Positions 49,799 to 58,774 of a DNA stretch of 64,000 nt are shown in pieces. Position 1 is the first letter of the stretch. The number at the start of each line of letters is the position of its first letter. The notes beneath the pieces were generated by a model. That model saw only the letters and a list, made by a program, of their open reading frames with translations, did no database searches and had not been told where the DNA came from. Both the position numbers and the translations under genes were made by a program. Origin of the DNA: Cercospora beticola (lineage: Eukaryota > Ascomycota > Dothideomycetes > Mycosphaerellales > Mycosphaerellaceae); contig NC_088941.1 in the NCBI RefSeq assembly GCF_033473495.1, positions 806,001 to 870,000 on the forward strand, in the 5' to 3' direction.

Positions 49799-50691
49799 CC
49801 ATTTGTAAAAGTAGCTGCAATTCAGAATAGGGCGAGAGGACCGTGTACACGATTCACACGCAGTCACCCACTCCAGAGTACTAATGAGCATGTTTTTACT
49901 GTTATACCTTACTGCATTGCCCGCTTCCAGGAAACGCATTAAGACATACATGAAGCTGAGTTGCAAGAGTTTGAAATTGCCGTCTCCGCGTACCAGGTAC
50001 CAGACGAAAAAGTAAAGTCTTGCGCGAGCCACGGGAGGGCATCTCAGCTGAGGAATGCCTCAACCATTTTCGTGCAGCACATTCTCACTGGACCCAACAC
50101 ATCGCCTGCCGTACATTTGCATGCGTGAACGCATTGTTCCTGCAGGGCGGTACAGTGGAGATGTTATTGGATGCGGCAGTCGGACGCGTCGATGCCCGTG
50201 TGGTGGCTCGTAGCATGTGAAAGGAGTGTGGTTACTGCGATCGGGCAGCGGACCGACAATCTGCATGGCGATCACCCGCACAACGGTCTCATCGTAGCAG
50301 AGGCGTATCTTGGCCGCGGGAACTGTGATTCGACGTGCACAGTCTGCGTGACACCCAACTGAAGCGTTGTGCGCTCGTCGCGTCCAAAAGGTGGGCACTC
50401 TGCGAACGAGAAATGGTCACTTGCCGATGCTTGGCGCGCCAAAGCAATAGACTTCCCGACCGCAGAACAGCAAGCACGACCAGTGCAGAGCCGCGGCGCC
50501 AGGTTCGGAGCGTTGTGGGAGGACGCGGGACTGCAGCAGAGGGCGGTGGTCGGGTCTGGCAATGACCACACCTCTCTGTCACCAGACTCCACCCTGCCCG
50601 GACGAATGCGCCAGCCTTATACTTGACACCCTCAGCCGTCGCGCGACTCATGCCAGAGTTCCCATGAGACGCGACGTCAGCCCACGCCAGC
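49799..50691. other. intergenic region
   Basis: SLX1 3' flank and promoter of the next gene. No gene, repeat or RNA recognised. Confidence 0.4.
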
Positions 50692-52134
50692 ATGGCCGAC
50701 ATTGAACCCAGACCTCCGGCGAGAGCGGCCACCACCTCCACCACCGCGGTGAGAAATGCAAGCACCTCAGCAACACCAGCCAATGCTGCGACTATCCGCT
50801 CGCGTATACCCCACCGACAGTCCAGCGATGGCCTATCGCCTTCGCCGCGGCCGTCGCTACAGCCTCGACGGCGATCATCCTTGATATCGCTCTCCAGTAT
50901 CGACGAAGCGACCCGCTCCTTCACCGACGACTATATCAACCCCCGAACGAGCAAGAGACGCGCGGATGATGAAGAGAACGAGATGACGAATTGGCACTCC
51001 TCGCCGCTAGCGTTTGCACTGCTGCCAGCGCTGGGAGGACTGTTCTTCAATAATGGAAGCGCCTTCGTAACAGATGTGCTGCTAATTGGGCTGGCGGCCA
51101 TATTCATGAACTGGAGTATACGGCTGCCTTGGGACTGGTATTACTCTGCTCAAACGCTGCGGCGGGATACACTGCCGGACCTCGACGAGGATGACCTCGA
51201 GGATGAGACCGCCATCGAGACTGCCTCGTCTGCTGGGGAGTCGCCAAAAGCATCGACGGAACACAAGGAGCCGTCAAGTATACGGCAGATCAGCAAACAA
51301 GAAGAAGCTGCTGCTAGTCTTCGCAAGCAAGAGTTGTTGGCTCTGGGAGGCACATTCGTCTTCCCTATCTTGGCTGCCTACCTGCTGCACGTTATTCGCG
51401 CGCAGCTTTCCGGGCCGAGCAACGGATTAGTCTCCGACTACAATCTGTCCATCTTCTTACTTGCGGCCGAAATACGTCCAGTACGCCAAATCGTACGCAT
51501 GATCACGAACCGCACGCTACACCTTCAGCGGACAGTCACAGGAGTAGACGACCCCTTCGCATCAGCACTTGACGAGAAGAGCACAATCAACAAGCTTGCC
51601 GAGCGGATCACAGACCTCGAGGCGCGACTCTCTGACCACGCTATCGTTCCACCAACGATGAACATGGCACAAAAGGCGGATATCAATGACATGTCGAATG
51701 AGATTTCCAGACGTTACGATAGCCGTCTAGATAGCCTAGACCGAGCCTTACGACGATACGAGAAACGAACTCTGACGATGGGCATGAACTTGGAGCAGCG
51801 ACTGGGATCATTGGAGACGCGGCTGAAAGAGGCTCTCAGTCTTGCTGCTGTTGCCGCACAGCATTCGCAGAACCCTGGCATAGTTGCAACTGGACTATCG
51901 ACGCTCAGTAGCATCATTGCCTTCCCTTTGAAAGTGGCGTACAGCGTCTTCATTTGGCCATTTTTGGCAACGGAGCAATTGTACAACAAGACCAGATCAA
52001 TACTACTCGGGCCTGCTGCACCTCGCTCTCCCAAACGCAAGGCTAGTCGCACCGAGGCCCGCGGGAGAGAGGATAGTCGGTCGCGTGAGAAGCATGCAGC
52101 GCGAAAACTGTCTCGCGAAGCCAGGCGTGGCTGA
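50692..52134 (+). CDS. fungal membrane and coiled-coil protein of unknown function
   Basis: A single exon encodes 480 residues. Residues 1-105 are disordered and Ser/Arg-rich. Two adjacent hydrophobic segments follow (SPLAFALLPALGGLFF and FVTDVLLIGLAAIFMNW), then RLPWDWYYSAQTLRRD, an acidic stretch, and another hydrophobic segment (ALGGTFVFPILAAYLLHVI). Residues about 300-400 form a coiled coil (INKLAERITDLEARLS ... LDSLDRALRRYEKR). A last hydrophobic region (TLSSIIAFPLKVAYSVFIW) precedes a very basic Ser/Arg-rich C-terminus. The layout suggests an endomembrane or nuclear-envelope protein, but this is inference. I do not recognise a named family. Confidence 0.8.
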   Translation: MADIEPRPPARAATTSTTAVRNASTSATPANAATIRSRIPHRQSSDGLSPSPRPSLQPRRRSSLISLSSIDEATRSFTDDYINPRTSKRRADDEENEMTNWHSSPLAFALLPALGGLFFNNGSAFVTDVLLIGLAAIFMNWSIRLPWDWYYSAQTLRRDTLPDLDEDDLEDETAIETASSAGESPKASTEHKEPSSIRQISKQEEAAASLRKQELLALGGTFVFPILAAYLLHVIRAQLSGPSNGLVSDYNLSIFLLAAEIRPVRQIVRMITNRTLHLQRTVTGVDDPFASALDEKSTINKLAERITDLEARLSDHAIVPPTMNMAQKADINDMSNEISRRYDSRLDSLDRALRRYEKRTLTMGMNLEQRLGSLETRLKEALSLAAVAAQHSQNPGIVATGLSTLSSIIAFPLKVAYSVFIWPFLATEQLYNKTRSILLGPAAPRSPKRKASRTEARGREDSRSREKHAARKLSREARRG

Positions 52135-52284
52135 TAGCATCACGCTAAGCATCGATGGAACAATCTGATTTATGGTGGACAGGAAAACAATCAGCAGCGA
52201 GCATTGATACCCCTGGTTGGAATTTGCTGTCATTGCAATATTGACGTATATACGAAGTACAAGCCCTATTATCCTCGTCCTATC

Positions 52285-53359
52285 CTACAACCCGTCATCA
52301 GGTGTCCAGACTCCTCTCATCCATCTCGTATCGAGGTCACTGCCCTCTTCGTAGAATCTCAGGTCAGTACTCAATCGAATCCTGCCTGCGGGGTCATCGT
52401 TCTTAATGGCTCCATGGATCATGTAAGGGTTGCTGTCGTAGCATATTAGCACATCTTTTACGATTAATGTGGAACGATCAGACTTACTGAAACACCACAT
52501 CCCCGGCTTCATAATTCGCCACAATCCACCTTCTTGCCCTCTTATCCCCACCATGTTTCCCCTCCTCAATCTGCCTCGTCAACTCCGCCGCATCATGCGA
52601 AAGCTGTCCATCCCGCATCATATTCTGATTAAACCCATTAATCCTCTCCTCCTTCGTGAACGACTCCGCTCGTTTTGTGAAATCCGCTTCCATCGCAAGT
52701 CCAATATCTGTGCTATTCTCCAGATACATCAATCCTCCACCTGTTGGCGAACAGTCACCGATTGGAACCCAAGCAGTCAGAAACTCAGCGTCGCCCGCTC
52801 GAAGAAAGATTTTATCGTAGTGGATTCCTGTACTGAAGCCATTGGGTACGTTATGTCGTAACAGTGTTCGAGTAACGAGGACATCTTTCTTCCAGCCCAT
52901 GAAATCTCGAACAAACTGGCGAAGTTTGGGATGTTCGAGAAAAGCTTTGTAGATCGGATGCGTATGTGCTGAGACTAATTTATCGACTTTGAGTCGATCC
53001 TCCGGGAGGTCTCTTCCGCCTACGCCGTGCTGTGCTATGGGGTCTTGAGTGTTGTCGAAGATCCCTTCGCGTGGTGATGTGCCTGGTTTGAGGATGCCGG
53101 TGGGTTGCATGTGTGTGAAGTAGGCTTCTCGCATGTCGAGAACGTCTTCACGAGGCATGACGCCTTTGACGAAGATGTAGCCGTCTTGTTCGAAGCGGTG
53201 ACGCATTTCTTCGATTGGGGTATCGATTGTGGTTTCTCGCATCCACGCGACGGAGTCCTGATCGAGGAAGTCTCCATAATTTGATCGAAGCTTCGGTAGG
53301 CTGTTTGGCTCGTACACGAGTTGGTGTGCAGGCACTGGGGTCGCTTGTAATGTGACCAT
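52285..53359 (-). CDS. PhyH-family Fe(II)/2-oxoglutarate dioxygenase
   Basis: Two exons on the minus strand (52488-53359, then 52285-52432; 55-bp intron, GTAAGT donor, CGACAG acceptor) encode 339 residues. This is the phytanoyl-CoA dioxygenase-like fold: FEQDGYIFVKGVMPREDV at the N-terminus and the iron-binding H-x-D in STGIHYDKIFLR (His180, Asp182). The distal His lies in the segment restored by splicing (NPYMIHGAIKNDDP, about His297), with the 2-oxoglutarate-binding Arg probably in GRIRLSTDLRF. All metal ligands are present, so it is likely active, but the substrate (a lipid or a secondary metabolite) cannot be told. An ATG at 53359 was chosen over an upstream TTG. The gene faces the membrane-protein gene tail to tail, with 150 bp between stops. 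Confidence 0.92.
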
Positions 53360-54119
53360 GGTTTGATGAATGATTGTGGTCAATTCAGGGGAGGGACTGC
53401 AAGACTGTGAAGCGCATGCACCCTATAAGTATGCTCGTCGGGTGCAGTCAGTCGGTCCTGTGGCAATCCTGAACTGCGGGCGGCATGCACGAATGCAGAC
53501 TGCCGCTGCTAGCTTTGTCCCTGGTGCACCTCTACTTCTGTAAACAGCATGTGAAAAGTGGTTAGGTCTGTAATCCTAGTGGCCAAATCGTGGCCGATGT
53601 TACTCAGTCCGAGACTGTGAGCCCAATCACAGCATATGTTAATGAAACGGCACACTAGTGCAGCTCCAGAAACAGCAGAACTCGTGCACTCGATGTTGTG
53701 GAGGTAGTGCTCCTACAGCAATTCTCGGCGCTTTCGGCATCTCATTGAGCTGGTAAGGCAAGTTACCCCGCGGTCGCAACGAGGTGTAGTGACGGAACGA
53801 AATTGTGGAGGGAGAAGCCAGTTCTCGAATTGGAAAGCCAGTCCTAACTTAGACCCCGCACAATCCGCCCTCGCATGTGGAGACAGTCCAAGAATCTTTT
53901 ACGCCTTCATGCGATCAAGCCTGATCAATCATCATTGATCGAGATGTAGTTTCTGTGAATGACCTGGACGCGTTTTAGACAGGTCCGAAATTTTTGTCGC
54001 ATCCAAACCTCGACATGCCGAATTGCCAGGTTGCTCGGTTGTCGACGATGACTGTACATGTATCCGCACAGATCGATGACGACTTCAAGGACTTGATGGA
54101 AAATTGTGTCGAGATGTCT
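53360..54119. other. intergenic region
   Basis: Promoter side of the dioxygenase and 3' flank of the alkyltransferase. No gene seen. Confidence 0.4.
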
Positions 54120-55019
54120 TTACACACTGAAGTCTCGGAACGGAGAGCCTTTGACCTTCATGCTGGAGTCAAATTTAACACCTTCGTCTTTGAGCAGCTG
54201 ATGCTTCTCGTGTGCATACTTCCCACTCTCTCCCCATCCACCACACTTGAAGCCGCCGATCGTGCGGTCAGCAGCAAGGATTCTGTGGCAAGGAACTTCA
54301 GGCGCAAAAGGATTGTTCTTGATCGCACTTCCCACTGCGCGAGCACAGGTCTTCGAATGCTTCTCATTCAGATAATCCGACATGGCTCCATATGTTGACC
54401 AGCGACCGCGTGGAATCTCAGTCAACATCGTTAAGATCTTCTTTTTGAACGCAGTCAAGTTTGAGCCTTGGATGCGCTTGACTTGAACCGGCATGTCGGG
54501 ATCCTCTTCAGTCTTGACTTTAGCTTCCGGCGACTTCTTTTTGCTGACATCTGCTTTCGCATTGCCCCTGGGGCTCGATATCGGGAGGAAGTAAGATGAC
54601 ACCGTGGGGTCAGTGCTCTTGTTCTTGCTCTTCTTGGCCGGTTGTTTCACAGTCGCATCGGCATCACTGGAGGTACTGTCTGTAGCCTTTCGTTTCTTGC
54701 TCTGCTTTCCACGTAACTGTAGGCTGTGCTCGTCTAGCTCAACCAGATTTGCACTACCTTGGGCTATCTTCTCGGCAAGTTCGATTGCAGTCCCTAGCTG
54801 CTCTTCGGACATATGTTTGTAGGCCGGTGACTTGAGCACTTTGGTCCATGGCTTGTCGACGCCGACCGCATTGTCCAGCACGATCCGAGCAAAGCAATGA
54901 TCTAGGAAAACGGGCCAAGTGGGTTGGGACTCATCTCGTGCTTTGGCTAATGCTGGGAGGTACTCTTTGTAGAGATAGTTCCAGCGGTCTTGGAGCTGTT
55001 CTTTGCTTTCACCTGCCAT
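54120..55019 (-). CDS. O6-alkylguanine-DNA alkyltransferase with extra N-terminal domain
   Basis: A single exon encodes 299 residues. The C-terminal third is the MGMT/AGT DNA-binding domain: FKKKILTMLTEIPRGRWSTY, ARAVGSAIKNNPFAPEVPCHR with the acceptor Cys244 in the PCHR motif, and GGFKCGGWG. Members transfer alkyl groups from O6-alkylguanine to this cysteine; the alkyltransferase-like (ATL) proteins that cannot do so have Trp in its place. Residues 1-105 form a helical domain (YLYKEYLPALAKARD, PVFLDHCFARIVLDNAVG, KPWTKVL) that is not part of classical AGT and contains its own Cys. It is followed by a basic linker (KQSKKRKATD, KKSKNKS) that looks like a nuclear localisation signal. The fused arrangement is, from memory, common in filamentous fungi. 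The ATG at 55019 follows directly after noncoding sequence. Confidence 0.92.
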   Translation of the reverse strand: MAGESKEQLQDRWNYLYKEYLPALAKARDESQPTWPVFLDHCFARIVLDNAVGVDKPWTKVLKSPAYKHMSEEQLGTAIELAEKIAQGSANLVELDEHSLQLRGKQSKKRKATDSTSSDADATVKQPAKKSKNKSTDPTVSSYFLPISSPRGNAKADVSKKKSPEAKVKTEEDPDMPVQVKRIQGSNLTAFKKKILTMLTEIPRGRWSTYGAMSDYLNEKHSKTCARAVGSAIKNNPFAPEVPCHRILAADRTIGGFKCGGWGESGKYAHEKHQLLKDEGVKFDSSMKVKGSPFRDFSV

Positions 55020-55974
55020 CTGACGACTATGTCATCCCTATGCGACGTCCTTGAAGGGATTCACGAGGTTCAAAAGATAATGCAGCATCGGAAGTCGCAA
55101 TGGTCTAACGCGTCCCGAAGATCTGGGTTGTCCTGGCCGAAGTTTCGCGCTAAGACGCGAGCACGGACGTTTTCTCAGCAGGGTGTCCGAACTTCACATC
55201 CATCCTTCTCCACACGCCCAGTCTCCAACACCATTTACAAAGTGCTGCAATGCACATCTGGGACTTTTTCAGGCATCGCCGCGGCGAATGTGAGATGGTC
55301 GCCCGCCGAACGCGGACGTTGGGCTGATGGGGACCTCGTTTACTTTTTGGTTCTCTTGGAGGAAAGCACCAGACTCCACGCCTGTATGGACGGCAGGACA
55401 GCGGACGGGCTCCTGGTAGTAAGTAGTGGCAGCTCGGTATCTTTTATGTACTACGATCGATTCAGGTGAACGCGCTCAGCTCTCATGTGTAGACACCCGT
55501 CAGACAGCGGCAAATTACTGTGCCAGCACGCAGGATCAGCCTGTGATGGTGGTTTCTAGGATCGATGGGCCTCACTTCCAAGCGGCCAAAGGACTCTGGC
55601 TGCTCGAGGATCCCGGTTGTTGTCCGCATCCGCATATCCCCTCATCATTTGAGTTTCCAGCAGCTGCCCGACACCCTGCGCGCTGTTCCATCATTTTGCC
55701 CTGCGATCAAGCGACGTCTGCAAGCCTAGCGACAGTCGTAGTTCAGACAACCCATGAGTGGCTATCGCGGGCAGACCTGAAGTGAAGTTGCCCCTGCACC
55801 GTTGAAGCTGGCGTGCTTCAGTTTTTGACCTTGCGCGGCCAAAGCTATAGCACAACAATCCCCTTCCGCTTTCGACACGACACACCGACTCCACCTCCAC
55901 CACTGTAGTCGAACAACATATCCCAAACCAGCATTACCTCTTTCACACCGTAAGCGCCATCAATCGCTGCCACC
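55020..55974. other. divergent intergenic region
   Basis: 955 bp between the alkyltransferase ATG and the first Myb-like gene. No gene recognised. Confidence 0.4.
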
Positions 55975-56425
55975 ATGCCACCAGCAAAGTGGGACGACGC
56001 TCGTCATAAGCAGCTGCTCCTGGCTGTAATCCACCTGTCGACGATCTCAACTCCCAACTGGGACAAGGTCGCAGCTGCGATGAACGAGGGCTGTACTGGT
56101 TCGGCCGTTCGGTAAGGGAGGATCGAGACGCGCTGCCTTGCGCCGCTAACTGGGTGGTAGTCAGCAGTTCAACTTCCTGAAGATCAAGGCGAAGGAGGAG
56201 TTCGGAGAGGCTGGAGACGTTGGCGCCGGTGACGGGGCCAAGCCTAAGGCTGGGGCCTCTGCAGGCAAAGGTCGAGCGAAGAAGGCGACTGGCGAGGTTA
56301 CCGTCAAATCGGGCTTGAAGCGCAAGGCTGATAAGATGGCTGAGGACGATGCGGAGGGCGTCGGCGGCGTCGAGGGCAAGCATGAGTCGACCAAGCGTGT
56401 CAAGGAGGAAGAAGATCAGATCTGA
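55975..56425 (+). CDS. Myb/SANT-like small nuclear protein, copy 1 of 3
   Basis: Two exons (55975-56111 and 56161-56425; 49-bp intron with GTAAGG donor, GCTAAC branch and GGTGGTAG acceptor) encode 133 residues. The head MPPAKWDDARHKQLLLAV ... TPNWDKVAAAMNEG, then AVR joined to QQFNFLKIKAKEEFGE, has the tryptophan spacing and three-helix look of a single Myb-like repeat, as in the fungal Myb_DNA-bind_8 group. The tail is Lys/Ala/Gly-rich and acidic at the end (KRVKEEEDQI), typical of a small chromatin-associated protein. The intron falls at the same place and phase as in the two copies downstream. DNA binding is inference. Confidence 0.82.
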
Positions 56426-56765
56426 AGGCTTGCCCTAAGCAAGCCGAAGAGTTGACACACCTGATTCTCCAACACTATTGCACTCACTGCGCGTTACTGC
56501 TTGACGGAGCCATCACTTCAAAGGGGGTCATGTTGCATTAGAGGGGACCTGATGGAGCAAATTGACCCATTGGTCAGGGTCGATAGGACCCAGCTTTGCT
56601 CACTGTAGCACAACAAACCTAATCTGGGGTACAAAACAATTTCCAGCTGCTGCTCTCCCCTTCTCTCTCTTTCTTCTCACCCACAACCACAACTGCACAA
56701 CCCTCCGCCCCAAAGACAACCCTTAACCGCACACCAACACACCAACACAACAACACACATCCATC
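56426..56765. other. spacer between copies 1 and 2
   Basis: No gene. The last 80 bases before the next ATG are strongly CA-rich (repeated ACAC and CAAC), matching the leader of copy 3. Confidence 0.5.
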
Positions 56766-57217
56766 ATGCCTGTCACCTGGGACGACGCGAAGGAGAAGCA
56801 GCTCTTGCTGCTCATCATTCATCACACCCAGCCATCGCCACCATGGGCTCAGGTCGCAAAGGACATGGGCGAAGGCGTTACGGAGGAAGCTGTGAAGTAC
56901 GTCCCTCACTGACCGTCCCTCGTCGCCTTCCAATCGTTGAAACTAACCATCCACCTCACAGGCAAAAGCTGAAGAAGCTCAAGCTCGCCGCGAAGACCCA
57001 ATTCGGCGAGCCGACCAGCACTGACGGCGCTCCACCAAAGACGCCAGCCAAGCGCGGTCTCTCCAAGGCTGTCACCGAGACACCTGCTAAGCCTCGCAGC
57101 GCCGCTGGCAAGCGCAAGGCGAAGGAGGTCGAGCGCAACACCGAGGAGGACGACGAGGACAAGGCTCCGGCCAAGAAGGTCAAGTCTGAGGTTGAGGGTA
57201 GCAATGGCGATGACTAG
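56766..57217 (+). CDS. Myb/SANT-like small nuclear protein, copy 2 of 3
   Basis: Two exons (56766-56896 and 56962-57217; 65-bp intron, GTACGT donor, CTCACAG acceptor) encode 128 residues. It starts MPVTWDDAKEKQLLLLII, continues PPWAQVAKDMGEGVTEEAVK and joins QKLKKLKLAAKTQFGE after the intron. The tail is rich in Lys, Ala, Pro, Thr and Glu (KTPAKRGLSKAVTETPAK), with SPKK-like and TPAK motifs. It aligns by eye along its whole head with copies 1 and 3 and shares the intron phase. Likely nuclear; function unknown. Confidence 0.85.
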
Positions 57218-57964
57218 GTGGATCGTTACGTGACACTTCTTCGTCAGGCTCAGGCTCTACAGAATTGAGGATTGGGCATCTTGGACGGAGAGTGCTTGGA
57301 GCATAAGAATGGCACGAAACGAGCAGCTACAAGACATACAAGCAGATTCCGCCGCGCGGATCTTGAGTAGATTACGATGACCTGACGGTCAAATTGATGC
57401 TGAAATCCACGTCTTCCCTCTAAGTATTGTGCTCTTTGATTCCCACCGGACAAATGTGTCGGAGAAGGCCCTGAAGGCATGTTTGTGTGATTCATCGTTC
57501 GCGTGACTTCTCGGGACCCCCATGATTGATCTGCGCGTCTGCTCCACAACACCCAGCATGTGTGTAGCTAAAGTGAAGCTCATATTGAGCACGTAAGAAA
57601 GCTACGGGGCCTCGTAGAGCCCGCTCTAGGCGTCCCCATTGGCCAATATGAGCTCTCCTGGACATGTGAAGGCGTTCTGATCCCGGTTTCACGCGCGTGC
57701 GGACCTGCTCTGCCCGTGAAAATAGGCAAACAGTGAGTGCCTATTGGCCGCGCATGCTCAGGCAATAGCACATGTCACACACAGGCAGAAATTCTGCTCG
57801 TGCTCCACTTTGACCGTGCCCCGACTTTCTTCTATTTCTTCTGCTTCAGCTCTCTTTCCCCCAACACCCAAACATTAACACACAACCGCGCCTCCTTCCA
57901 CAACAACACCACTCCAACACAACCCCATCCACCTACAACAACCACCACACACATCACCATCACC
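57218..57964. other. spacer between copies 2 and 3
   Basis: Promoter of copy 3. It contains an inverted CCAAT pair at 57638-57647, another ATTGG at about 57742, a pyrimidine-rich stretch (57800-57860) and a CA-rich leader. Confidence 0.5.
57638..57647 (+). promoter_or_regulatory. inverted CCAAT pair
   Basis: ATTGGCCAAT is a perfect palindrome carrying CCAAT on both strands, about 320 bp upstream of the copy 3 ATG. It could be bound by the fungal HAP/NF-Y complex; this is inference from the motif. Confidence 0.4.
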
Positions 57965-58384
57965 ATGCCTGTCAACTGGGACGAGACCAAGGAGCGCCAG
58001 TTTCTGCTGGCGATCATCACTGCCAACCCCGTCACCCCAAATTGGGACCAGGTCGCGCAGATGCTCAACACGCAGAGCGGTACCGACGACTACGTCGGAA
58101 ACGCCCTTCGGTAAGTCCCTCACATGTGCTCCTCTGATCATCACTTCACCACATGCTAACCCATATGCAGCCAGAAGTTCGCGAAGCTCAAGAAGAACGC
58201 GACAGACCAGTATGGCGACTTCGGCGCCGCTGCTACCGCCGCTCCGACTCCAGCTAAGAAGACGACTAAGCGCAAGTCCGCCAAGAAGGAGGACGACGAG
58301 GAGGGCGAGCCTGCCGGCCCCAAGAGCAAGAAGGCCAAGACCGCCAAGAAGTCCGCTTCTGTGGTGGAGGAGGATGACGAGTAG
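57965..58384 (+). CDS. Myb/SANT-like small nuclear protein, copy 3 of 3
   Basis: Two exons (57965-58110 and 58171-58384; 60-bp intron with GTAAGT donor, GCTAAC branch and ATATGCAG acceptor) encode 119 residues. The head is MPVNWDETKERQFLLAI ... TPNWDQVAQMLNTQSG ... NALR joined to QKFAKLKKNATDQYGD. The tail is short and Lys-rich with an acidic end (VVEEDDE). It is the most compact of the three and sits about 390 bp from the tandem array that fills the rest of the window. As for its paralogues, DNA binding is inferred from the Myb-like head. Confidence 0.85.
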
Positions 58385-58562
58385 CGCTCTTCTCTTCTGC
58401 ACTCCCTACAACATACATCTACTTGCACTAGAATGCAGTAGATTTGGTCTGCTGCTTGGTGTGGACGCCGCCTGCGGGCAGATGCCTCCTACATAAGCTC
58501 ACGAAGATACGACTGAATGCATGAAGCTTCCCCTTGATCGGGGACTTAGCCGTAATTTCTCC

Positions 58563-58667
58563 CTGTTCCACCGTACTGTGTTGTTCTCCGCTGTGTCATC
58601 TGAGTTCTCCACCGTGTCACATGCCTTCTCTACTGTGTCATATGCCTTCTCTACAGTATGCGCTGCC
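58563..58667 (+). repeat. 21-bp minisatellite, five units
   Basis: Five consecutive 21-bp units, each built on TTCTCCACTGTGTCATATGCC with a few differences; the first and last are the most diverged. Read on the minus strand the unit gives a heptapeptide (AYDTVEK-like), but no ATG opens that frame. Confidence 0.85.
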
Positions 58668-58774
58668 CTGTATACTGACCCCTGATCGCTCACATGCTTC
58701 CTCTTCGTAAGTCAACAAAGCATCGAAGCCTTCACATGCTTCGCCATATATCGATGCATATGCCTCATTTGCCC

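Noticed and set aside
58499..58693. 64-codon minus-strand frame encoding heptapeptide repeats
   Set aside because: The regularity comes from the 21-bp minisatellite; there is no in-frame ATG and no promoter context.
1..58774. Transposons or tRNA genes in the intergenic regions
   Set aside because: I looked for transposase or reverse transcriptase motifs, long terminal or inverted repeats and tRNA B-box sequences and saw none convincing.
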